From: Methylobacter sp.
Lineage (GTDB): Bacteria; Pseudomonadota; Gammaproteobacteria; Methylococcales; Methylomonadaceae
Assembly (NCBI GenBank): GCA_002928495.1
Contig: PERF01000017.1
Location: 1 to 32,377 of the forward strand
Length of the DNA: 32,377 nt
Direction of reading: 5' to 3'
Below, piece after piece: positions 18,883-25,992 of the stretch. The notes under the pieces were generated by a model, which saw only the letters and a list, made by a program, of their open reading frames with translations, did not search any database and had not been told where the DNA came from. Positions within the stretch are counted from its first letter, which is position 1. Every line of letters begins with the position of its first letter. Both the position numbers and the translations under genes were made by a program.

Positions 18883-20362
18883 ATTTTATCGCCGCAGCTG
18901 CTTACTGCTGCCTGCAATCGCCGCAGTGACGATGTTATCGCATCCATGTACGGCTGAAGAAACAACCAAAGACCCTAAAACGGGTTATGAATCCGTACCT
19001 GAAGGCAGGAAGGTGGTTGATTTTTACCGGGGTGACGAGCTCAAAAATCTGCACGATGAGCACCGGTTGTCAACAAAGGTTCCTGTGTATCCGGTTGATC
19101 CGGTAGGTCGTTTGGAGCCGGTTTTTGGCTTGGGCGACCCTTTCCTGGGTAATGGTCCGATTGCACAGGGCATTAAAACTCCGACCGGACAAGTTCTGCA
19201 ACCTTGGTTTTTACTTTATGGCAGTTACCGGTCAGCCTTACAAAGTTTCGATAGCGGTGGTCAAAACACTTTTGAATGGGCAAACCGGGTCGATTTAAAC
19301 GGTAACTTGAACCTTTCGGGCACTGAGCGTTTAGTGTTTTCATTACGGCCTCTTGATAGCCGCAACGGCTCTTATACCGGCTACACCTTTGACTCGCCCG
19401 GTAAAAATGGGTGGAATGAAGGTTTTAATTCAGCGTTGACCCGGCTGTATTTTGAAGGCGAATTGGGTGAGATTTTACCCGGATTGGATCCCAATGACTC
19501 CGATACTTATGACATAGGTTTCTCTGTCGGCCGTCAACTTTTGCAAGTTCAAGACGGCATATTAGTCAACGATATTGTAGATTCGGTCGGTATAACCCGG
19601 AATTCATTAGTCTTCAAAGGTATAACCAACCTCAGAATAACCGGTTTATACGGGTGGGATCATATAAACCGCGGCAATAATGATCAAGTCTTTAACGCGA
19701 ATACCCATTCAGCCGACATTTTCGGTTTATTCACAGAAGCCGATACGGCGCTAGACAACACCGTATCCTTAGACCTGATTTATGTTCGGGACAAACGCGA
19801 CGGTAACGCTTGGTATGTCGGATCACGCTCAACGCAGCGCATAGCGGGCTGGTTGAACTCAACATTCAGAGTTAACGCCTCGATAGCCGAAAACCGGGAG
19901 TCAACAACGGTCGGTAACGGTGTACTGCTGTTTTCACAATTGTCCGCCACTTTGTCGAAAACCGACAATCTTGCCTATTTCAATACTTTTTACAGTATTG
20001 ACCGGTTTACATCCGCTTCACGCAGCCCGGATCAAGCCACGCCAGTCGCAAATCTGGGGATTTTGTATGCACCCGTCGGCCTTGGCCGTTACGGAGTTCC
20101 GCTGGGCGACTCTATTGATAAAACCATCGGCACAGCGCTAGGTTATCAGATGTTCTTGGGCGGAATAGACAAGCAATTGATTTTCGAGCTTGGCGCCCGA
20201 GCCGGCACAACTAGTCAGGACAGAGGCGCCATAGGCTTCGGCGCGCGTTATCAACAAACTTTTAGCAAACGCTATGTTTTGCGTTTGGACTCATTTGTTG
20301 TTGGTAAGGAAAGAGAAAACGTTTCTTACGGTTTACGTACGGAATGGATGGTGCGGTTTTAA
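18869..20362 (+). CDS. Outer-membrane beta-barrel protein linked to multiheme cytochromes
   Basis: The 497-residue protein starts at a TTG with GGGAGAA upstream, overlapping the cytochrome gene by 14 bp. It has a signal peptide (cleavage near PCTAEE) and a long body of alternating short amphipathic strands with many Gly, Asn and aromatic residues. It ends WMVRF, a terminal Phe typical of outer-membrane proteins. No CxxCH motif is present, and the MtrB-type N-terminal CxxC is not seen either. Its position between a secreted hexaheme cytochrome and a membrane-bound cytochrome suggests it is the outer-membrane pore or scaffold of an electron-transfer complex. That role is inferred from context, not from recognised homology. 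Confidence 0.72.
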   Translation: MLSNKFYRRSCLLLPAIAAVTMLSHPCTAEETTKDPKTGYESVPEGRKVVDFYRGDELKNLHDEHRLSTKVPVYPVDPVGRLEPVFGLGDPFLGNGPIAQGIKTPTGQVLQPWFLLYGSYRSALQSFDSGGQNTFEWANRVDLNGNLNLSGTERLVFSLRPLDSRNGSYTGYTFDSPGKNGWNEGFNSALTRLYFEGELGEILPGLDPNDSDTYDIGFSVGRQLLQVQDGILVNDIVDSVGITRNSLVFKGITNLRITGLYGWDHINRGNNDQVFNANTHSADIFGLFTEADTALDNTVSLDLIYVRDKRDGNAWYVGSRSTQRIAGWLNSTFRVNASIAENRESTTVGNGVLLFSQLSATLSKTDNLAYFNTFYSIDRFTSASRSPDQATPVANLGILYAPVGLGRYGVPLGDSIDKTIGTALGYQMFLGGIDKQLIFELGARAGTTSQDRGAIGFGARYQQTFSKRYVLRLDSFVVGKERENVSYGLRTEWMVRF

Positions 20363-20401
20363 TCAGCTGTTATCCACTTTTTAATTTTTGGGAGGCTTAT
20401 T

Positions 20402-21241
20402 ATGGGCGAATCAAATTACCGTTGCGGCAAAGACAGACGCGTTGCCCCATTGGACAGACGAATCACAGACGACAGTTCTACCCACTTCCGAAGATTTAAA
20501 AATATTTCGGTTAGCGAAAAGATCTTAAACACCTGTCTATTAGTCGTGATTGGAATTGGCTATCTGGTAGCGTTGGCTAATTTGTACTATACACATCAAG
20601 GGCATGATGGCAAACCCGGTATTTCAGTGCACGACGTCATGATAAACTACCACGGCGAACCTGGACATACGCGGCTTGGCGCTGCCATCAACGGCCCGAT
20701 GGAAGGCAACTTAAAATATAAAAGCGATAAAAATGTAATTTTAAAATGGATTCAAATCGGGGCTCCGGAAGAAGAATACAATGATCATGTCGCAACCATT
20801 TTGAATCGCGATTGTATTATTTGCCACGCGCCGGAAATAAATCCTTCCTTGCCAAATCTGACTAATTATGAGGGAGTGTCTGAAGTCACCCAGGCAGGCG
20901 GCGTGAGCTTGCCCTCTTTGATACGGGTATCGCACATACATTTATTTGGTATCGCCTTCATTCTGTTTTTTATAGGACGGATCTTTTTACTATGCGATAT
21001 GAATGTCATTGTAAAACGCGTTGTGGTCGTTATCCCATTTGCAGCCATGCTGATTGATGTGATGTCCTGGTTTATCACAAAATCCCTACCTTCGTTTGCT
21101 TATGTGGTAGTCGCCAGCGGTGCCTTAATGGGTGTTTCAATGGGCATGCAAATCCTGATCAGCTTATATCAAATGTGGCGGCAACCCAAAGAAGAGGCCG
21201 AAGTCAGCATTCAAGCAACTACTCAAGAAACAACCGTTTAA
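20402..21241 (+). CDS. Inner-membrane monoheme c-type cytochrome-like protein
   Basis: The 279-residue protein follows a GGGAGG site. It has a cytoplasmic basic N-terminus, one membrane segment at about 42-62, and a periplasmic stretch of about 115 residues carrying a single heme site CIICH (C138). Three more membrane segments follow at about 178-198, 205-225 and 232-256. H178 and H180 (SHIHLFG) at the entry to the second segment could be axial ligands. The topology suits a quinol- or cytochrome-linked electron relay in the inner membrane that hands electrons to the hexaheme cytochrome encoded two genes upstream. I do not recognise a named family, so the function is inferred from topology and operon position. 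Confidence 0.75.
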   Translation: MGESNYRCGKDRRVAPLDRRITDDSSTHFRRFKNISVSEKILNTCLLVVIGIGYLVALANLYYTHQGHDGKPGISVHDVMINYHGEPGHTRLGAAINGPMEGNLKYKSDKNVILKWIQIGAPEEEYNDHVATILNRDCIICHAPEINPSLPNLTNYEGVSEVTQAGGVSLPSLIRVSHIHLFGIAFILFFIGRIFLLCDMNVIVKRVVVVIPFAAMLIDVMSWFITKSLPSFAYVVVASGALMGVSMGMQILISLYQMWRQPKEEAEVSIQATTQETTV

Positions 21242-21749
21242 GTAATATCCGATCAATGACCGGTAATTCGACTCGCTAGACTTGCCGGTCAACCCCTCAA
21301 TCAATTGGTTACAATTCTCAAAATCAAGTAAAGCCTCCAATTTCAAAGTCCGGATTGATGACCCACACCATCACAGCAATGCCAACATGCAGTGCAACTT
21401 TCACTCAATAGCCGCCTACATATCAACTTGCCCATCAAAACAGAGTATTTTATCCTTGGCATGACTGCCCACCGAAATTTAACCGCTGCATTAATAAAAC
21501 TGTAACAAACAGAAACTTAGAAAAATTTATAATACCCAATCTGATGGCAAGCGATGAGTTCAACTTACAGGTTATTTGTTTGGCCTAACCCGAGATGGCT
21601 CAATTTAATCGCCATTAAATTTTCTAGCGGAGTACATTGGGCGCCAGCTGATATTTACACCCGAAAAATAATATTTTGACCTGGCAAAATAGAATCTTTA
21701 CCAACTATTATAAAGAGCAGCGGAAGCTTATGATCCAAAGATCGCAGGC
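21242..21749. other. Intergenic region between the cytochrome operon and the LytTR regulator
   Basis: This 508-bp stretch has no supported gene; the two 60-aa ORFs in it have no protein-like character. An inverted repeat TGACCGG/CCGGTCA (21257-21291) just after the operon may be a weak terminator. TATAAT at 21528-21533 is a possible -10 box for the regulator gene but has no good -35 partner and would give a leader of about 210 bases. Confidence 0.45.
21257..21291 (+). terminator. Possible terminator of the cytochrome operon
   Basis: TGACCGG and CCGGTCA can pair across a 21-base loop, 15 bases after the last stop of the operon. The loop is long and there is no T-tract, so this is weak. Confidence 0.3.
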
Positions 21750-22554
21750 ATGAGTAAAAAAATGAACATCATTATCGTCGAAGACAGGATGATGGCCAGG
21801 GACGAGCTAAAATATCTGTTATCTCTGCATCCTGATGTCAACATTTTGGGTGAATTCGAAACCACTGCCGAAGCTTGGCAGCTGATTTCTTCCGGTCAGG
21901 TCGATGGCGCATTTTTGGATATTAATATTGCAACTGAACCTGGAGCCGCAGGCATGGATCTGGCTTTCCGCATTGATCGGCTACCCCTTGCCAACCCACC
22001 GTGGATCGTTTTTACAACAGGTTATGAAGAATACGCCTTGTCGGCTCATACCGTAACCTTACGGCTATCTGGTTAAGCCTTTGGATGACACCAAAGTATC
22101 GGCTGTATTGGACAAAATCCGCCGCTCCAACCAAAGGAAAGACACCAATCAGTTTGAAGAACGTATCGAAATCAAACACAAACTTGTTGACCGTGGGGAG
22201 ACTATCTGGTGTACAAAGTATCTTGCCTTGGATGATATTTTATACATCCAAACCACCAAAGGTGAAAATAGCGTTCGCGTTCAATTAACTTTCGGTGAAA
22301 TCCTCAAAGGGGTGAATTTGCCGATTAGCCGTTGGCTGTCGGAATATAACTTGCCAAACTTTATGCAAATTCATAAAAGCAGTTTGGTTAACCTTAAACA
22401 TGTGAATGGTTATAAACCGGATCCATTCAAAGTGGATTCATACAACATCACTTTTAAAGGCAATGATACCGAGTTGCCTATCGGTAAAACTTATTTTGTC
22501 CAACTTCTGGATGTTTTAAAAAACCCCGCAAGCAGCCGTTTAAAAATTCAATAA
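21750..22554 (+). CDS. LytTR-family response regulator, frameshifted near 22050-22062
   Basis: The N-terminal receiver domain has the acidic pair in IVEDRMM, the phosphoacceptor D57 (GAFLDINI) and FTTGYEEY. After SAHTV the frame breaks; the next frame continues with YGYLVKPLDD, supplying the conserved Lys-Pro, and then a complete LytTR DNA-binding domain (IWCTKYLALDDILYIQTTKG, MQIHKSSLVNLKHVNGY). The span of 805 bases needs one base removed (or two added) near GTAACCTTACGG to give about 267 residues. LytTR regulators bind direct-repeat sites and usually pair with LytS-type kinases; such a kinase is encoded at 24001. The receiver closely resembles the receiver-only protein at 25338. The two ORFs in the track are therefore halves of one gene. 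Confidence 0.86.
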
Positions 22555-22952
22555 TTCAACTTCTTTAGCCGTATTATCAAATATTTAGAATTGCTTAATT
22601 GTGTTCTAAACGGGTAGTTTAAGGCTTACCTCAAATCCAAAATTGCCTAACTTTCTAGGCAAGCTTGGCCGGCAAAAACCTACTTTCACCCCGAAAAAAC
22701 CTACTTTCACCCCGAAAACAGGTACTTTCACCATCCTCCAAACTCAACCAAAGCAGAAATCAAGATAATACTCGGGAATCTGTGAACTGGGTCGGATTTT
22801 TCTGCCCGCTGATTCAGGCAACTGTAAAAACTACCGTTGTTTTTTATTTGTTTCTTAAGTTAGTGCTTTAGCGTATCTGAAACGATTTCAGCGTAGACAT
22901 AACCCTGCTTTTTTATTTTGTTTTGGTAATTATTTTTAGGAGTTTTTAATTT
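22555..22952. promoter_or_regulatory. Upstream region of the PEP-CTERM gene with repeats and LytTR-like boxes
   Basis: No supported gene lies in these 398 bp. The 68-aa ORF at 22665-22871 mostly translates the 21-bp repeat. Downstream of the array, ACCGTTGTT (22833) and TAAGTTAGT (22856) match the published degenerate LytTR element [TA][AC][CA]GTTN[AG][TG] at eight and nine of nine positions. Their 23-bp offset is one or two bases more than usual. A GGAG site precedes the PEP-CTERM start. Confidence 0.45.
22672..22737. repeat. 21-bp tandem repeat, locus B (two full units plus partials)
   Basis: Full units ACTTTCACCCCGAAAAAACCT (22682-22702) and ACTTTCACCCCGAAAACAGGT (22703-22723) are followed by a partial ACTTTCACCAT and preceded by a partial GCAAAAACCT. 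The core TACTTTCACC occurs three times at an exact 21-bp step. The array is the same repeat as at 9705-9770 and in the same orientation. It lies between the LytTR regulator and the PEP-CTERM gene, about 215-280 bp upstream of the latter's start. Confidence 0.87.
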
Positions 22953-23669
22953 ATGAAAAATCTGGGCTTTATACAAAAACAAGCACTGGCGATAATAGGT
23001 GGTTTGGCGTTATTGCTGAACGCTAGTGCAGCAATCAGTTCACCTATAACTGAAGCATTTGCTGATATTGATATCAGCTCATTAAGCGTAAGAGCGTTCG
23101 GCAGCAGCCGTGGCGCAGCGGTACCAACTTATACTTCCACTGTTGTCAATTCCAAAAGAAGTTTGGATGAAAACGGCGCTTTTACTAGCGATGCCGACAA
23201 GGGTGCCAGTGGTATTTTTGCCACCACTCAAGGCGATGACATTGGCGACGGTTCTGCAACTGCTGAACGTATTTACCGTTTTGTAGTTTCCGGCAACGGT
23301 TTCTTATCTATTGCTGCCGACTACTTTCTAAGTAATTTATTTGGTGTAGACAGCAAACCTTTGTTGGATAGCTCTGCTTCTGCTCTGGCAAGACTGACTT
23401 TGAGCCTGCCAGGTTCAAACACAGTGCTTGACAGTTTTGAAGCGTCAATTTCCTCACCGGAGACACCTGACGATTCAGGTATTCTACAAGTCGGCACCCA
23501 AGTTTTCGACGGCGACATTCTGTTGTTAACCGCTTTCGTTTCCGTGACAGCAGCAAATGCTCTGAACGGCAGTACCGATCCGTCATTAGTCCCTGTACCT
23601 GCAGCAGTGTGGTTATTTGGAACAGCTCTTATCGGTCTAACCGGTATCGGCCGCAAACAAAAAGCATAA
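22953..23669 (+). CDS. PEP-CTERM sorting-domain protein
   Basis: The 238-residue protein has an N-terminal signal peptide (LAIIGGLALLLNASAAISS). It ends with a PEP-CTERM tripartite tail at about 213-238: VPVPAAVWLFG, a hydrophobic helix and the basic end GRKQKA. The VPVP variant of the PEP motif is common in Gammaproteobacteria. Such proteins are processed by exosortase and delivered to the cell surface or extracellular matrix. The central region is Ser/Ala/Asp-rich and I recognise no catalytic motif. It lies between the LytTR regulator and the histidine kinase and is followed by a strong hairpin, so it is probably its own transcription unit and a plausible target of the system. Exosortase is not in the window. 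Confidence 0.88.
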   Translation: MKNLGFIQKQALAIIGGLALLLNASAAISSPITEAFADIDISSLSVRAFGSSRGAAVPTYTSTVVNSKRSLDENGAFTSDADKGASGIFATTQGDDIGDGSATAERIYRFVVSGNGFLSIAADYFLSNLFGVDSKPLLDSSASALARLTLSLPGSNTVLDSFEASISSPETPDDSGILQVGTQVFDGDILLLTAFVSVTAANALNGSTDPSLVPVPAAVWLFGTALIGLTGIGRKQKA

Positions 23670-23687
23670 ACATTCTTAAGTACCCTA

Positions 23688-23722
23688 GCTTAGCCTTTGC
23701 CCATGCAAATCAAAGGCTAAGC
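23688..23722 (+). terminator. Strong hairpin terminator after the PEP-CTERM gene
   Basis: GCTTAGCCTTTG and CAAAGGCTAAGC form a perfect 12-bp stem around an 11-base loop, 18 bases after the stop codon. The trailing AAATTT is only a weak U-tract, but the position and stem strength favour a terminator. Confidence 0.7.
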
Positions 23723-23751
23723 AAATTTAACGAAGACTTTGGTGTGTCATC

Positions 23752-23925
23752 ATGAATGAAAAAATCTGGCTGGCTACATGTATTTTACTTATTACGGGCC
23801 ACGCGCCTGCTTACCTTCTAGCAATCCCTCTGATAATTTCAATGATCAAAATGATCAGCCGCTATTTTAAAGACAAATGGGAAAATGAGCATTGGGATTC
23901 AGTTGGTCGCTCCATTAAGAATTAG
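23752..23925 (+). CDS. Possible 57-aa membrane peptide
   Basis: An ATG ORF of 58 codons, too short for the ORF track, encodes MNEKIWLATCILLITGHAPA followed by a second hydrophobic run (YLLAIPLIISMIKMI) and a charged tail (KDKWENEHWD). One or two membrane segments are likely. It sits between the PEP-CTERM terminator and the histidine kinase on the same strand. The ribosome-binding site is weak, so this is a tentative small protein with no known family. Confidence 0.45.
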   Translation: MNEKIWLATCILLITGHAPAYLLAIPLIISMIKMISRYFKDKWENEHWDSVGRSIKN

Positions 23926-24000
23926 TTAAACAAATAATTTTTTGTGAAGTTTTAGTTTTTTCAACACCCTTGCATAGCAATTGATTGCGAAATTTATAAA

Positions 24001-25341
24001 ATGGATTCTTTTGACAATACACTTTTACGCCACTGGCTAGAGCAAAGTGTGCAATTACTACAACGGTTTTCCGTGGTTGTAGTTGCATTTTTTGCTTTAA
24101 TCAGAGTTGAATGGTTAAGGCGCATTTTAAGAGAAATCGATTTGCGCTGGCACTATCGCATCTACACAGTCTGCCTATTTGCTTTTCTTGCCGTGTTGGG
24201 CTCGCACAACGGCGTGTCAACAAGCCTAGATGAACCGCTGTCAATTGTAGGCACAAGCCAAGAACTTGGTGCAATCAACAGGACGTTACCTGTTATAAGC
24301 TTTAGAGATACGATTATTTTGACTAGCGGTCTAATTGGTGGCCCGCTGGTAGGCGCAGGGGTTGGTTTTTTAGCTGGTCTTGAAAGCTATTTACAGGCTG
24401 GCAATGCGGGCCTCATTATTGGGTTGAGCAGCTTCATTTTAGGTATCTACGCAGGTTGCATAAAACGCTATCAATCTAAATGGATTGTCAATGAAAAAGG
24501 CGTTCTGATTGTCGGATTGACAGGCGCTTTTTTACAGTTTCTGATTATCCTTTTGCTGGCAAAACCTTTAACTAGCGCATGGTTATCAGCCTCGGAAATG
24601 GTTTTACCGGTCGGCTTGGTTAATAGTTTGGGTTGTGTACTGTTTTTTTGGATTATGCGGGATCTTGACCGCGAGCGCCTGGAAAAGGAAGCCCACGAAG
24701 CGCATTTATTGGTTTTACAAGCGGAGTTGAGAACTTTTAGGGCGCAAGTTGACCCTCATTTTTTAAACAATACCTTAAACGATCTTAACTCACTTATCCG
24801 GCGCAATCCCGACAAGGCCCGCGAATATATCATTAAACTGGCGGACTTTTTTAAATATACCCGCGAGTTCTCACTTTTGAATTCCATCACGTTGAATCAG
24901 GAACTGGCTCAGCTTAAACGTTTTCTTGATCTACAGCGCTTGGGCTTAGATGACAAGCTGCAGGAAAATTACGAAATTCAAGAGGAATTACTGGAATGCC
25001 AAATTTTACCCGGTTGCCTGCTAGCTTTAGTTGAAAACACATTAAAACACGGCTTTAAAGGCCGCCCTGCGCCCTACCGGCTAAAAATTTCAGCCAAAGA
25101 AAACGGGATTTATCTTGTTTTGCAAGTTACCGATAACGGCTGCGGTATTCCAAATGAATTAGTTTCTAGCCTCGGAAAACAACCGGTAAAATCGCAAAGC
25201 CGGGGTGGCGGCGTGGCTTTATACCATCTTGTCCAAAGTTTGCAATTAGTCTTTGGCGAACGGGCTAAATTAAGTTTTGAAAGTATTATCGAGCAATACA
25301 CCGTTGCAACATTAACACAGCCTAAGTGGATTTCACCATGA
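24001..25341 (+). CDS. LytS-type sensor histidine kinase
   Basis: The 446-residue protein has N-terminal membrane helices. Residues about 90-215 match the 5TM-LytS sensor domain (SFRDTIILTSGLIGGPLVGAG, GFLAGLESYLQAG). The kinase part follows the His_kinase type: QVDPHFLNNTLNDL with phosphoacceptor H253, the N-box ENTLKH (N346) and the ATP-binding DNGCGIP (D378). The last glycine-rich box reads GGGVALYHLVQSL and lacks the usual Asn found in GLxNxxxRL. It should autophosphorylate and pass phosphate to a receiver domain. Its stop codon overlaps the receiver-only gene start (ATGA), so the two are translationally coupled. The signal is unknown; LytS relatives sense membrane state or small metabolites. 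Confidence 0.9.
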   Translation: MDSFDNTLLRHWLEQSVQLLQRFSVVVVAFFALIRVEWLRRILREIDLRWHYRIYTVCLFAFLAVLGSHNGVSTSLDEPLSIVGTSQELGAINRTLPVISFRDTIILTSGLIGGPLVGAGVGFLAGLESYLQAGNAGLIIGLSSFILGIYAGCIKRYQSKWIVNEKGVLIVGLTGAFLQFLIILLLAKPLTSAWLSASEMVLPVGLVNSLGCVLFFWIMRDLDRERLEKEAHEAHLLVLQAELRTFRAQVDPHFLNNTLNDLNSLIRRNPDKAREYIIKLADFFKYTREFSLLNSITLNQELAQLKRFLDLQRLGLDDKLQENYEIQEELLECQILPGCLLALVENTLKHGFKGRPAPYRLKISAKENGIYLVLQVTDNGCGIPNELVSSLGKQPVKSQSRGGGVALYHLVQSLQLVFGERAKLSFESIIEQYTVATLTQPKWISP

Positions 25342-25727
25342 AAACGATTAATGTCGTCATTGTTGAAGATCGTCCCATGGCTAGAGATGAGCTGAAATAC
25401 CTGCTTTCCCTGCATGCGGACATCAATGTTGTTGGAGAATTTGAAAATACGGTATCGGCTTGGCCATTAATCGCTTCCGGTCGTATCGATGGCGTTTTTC
25501 TTGATATAAACATTGCCACAGAGTCGGATACCGCGGGATTGGATCTTGCTTACCGTATAGACCGATTGCCGCTGGCAAACCGCCCTTGGATCGTCTTCAC
25601 CACGGGTTATGATGAGTACGAAGCTAAAACCAAACAAATTAAGCATTTCGGCTATCTGGTTAAACCGCTTGATGAATACAAAATTCTGCCGATATTAAAT
25701 AAAGTCAGGCAAATCCAGCACGCTTAA
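25338..25727 (+). CDS. Receiver-only response regulator paralogous to the LytTR regulator
   Basis: This 129-residue protein is a complete receiver domain: acidic pair in IVEDRPM, phosphoacceptor D56 (GVFLDINI), TTGY and YLVKPLDE. It stops right after the last helix, with no output domain. It is very similar to the receiver of the frameshifted LytTR regulator at 21750; ARDELKYLLSLH and RIDRLPLAN are shared. The ATG at 25338 overlaps the kinase stop as ATGA; the GTG at 25326 in the track is less likely. It could be a phosphate sink, a phosphorelay intermediate, or a regulator that lost its LytTR domain. No LytTR remnant is seen in the 265 bp that follow. Confidence 0.88.
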   Translation: MKTINVVIVEDRPMARDELKYLLSLHADINVVGEFENTVSAWPLIASGRIDGVFLDINIATESDTAGLDLAYRIDRLPLANRPWIVFTTGYDEYEAKTKQIKHFGYLVKPLDEYKILPILNKVRQIQHA

Positions 25728-25992
25728 ATCCGGCTTTCACTGCTTTTCGCTTATCAACTCACTCCTAGCCTGTCTTTGTTATTCCAAGGCTTATCTTTAT
25801 AATACGGTTTCGCCCGAGATTCCAATAAAATCAAAGATGACACTAAGTTTCGAAAGCTTAATCGGTTGATAACCCGCATGGCCGGCAAATTGCGCCATCC
25901 ACCACTCAATACCTATTTTTCTTGAATCGGTAATCTAATGCCATCGAAGAATATCAGCTAGCTTTACCGGCAATTTAATTAAGGATTAAAAC

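Noticed and set aside
21282-21464. 60-aa forward ORF between the cytochrome operon and the regulator
   Set aside because: No domain, no ribosome-binding site and composition unlike coding neighbours.
22672-22737. CRISPR array
   Set aside because: The units are head to tail with no unique spacers, only two to three copies, and no cas genes are present.
22665-22871. 68-aa ORF translating the 21-bp repeat (NLLSPRK)
   Set aside because: It starts at TTG without a ribosome-binding site and its protein-like look comes only from the repeat; kept as a repeat, with the coding reading noted as an alternative.
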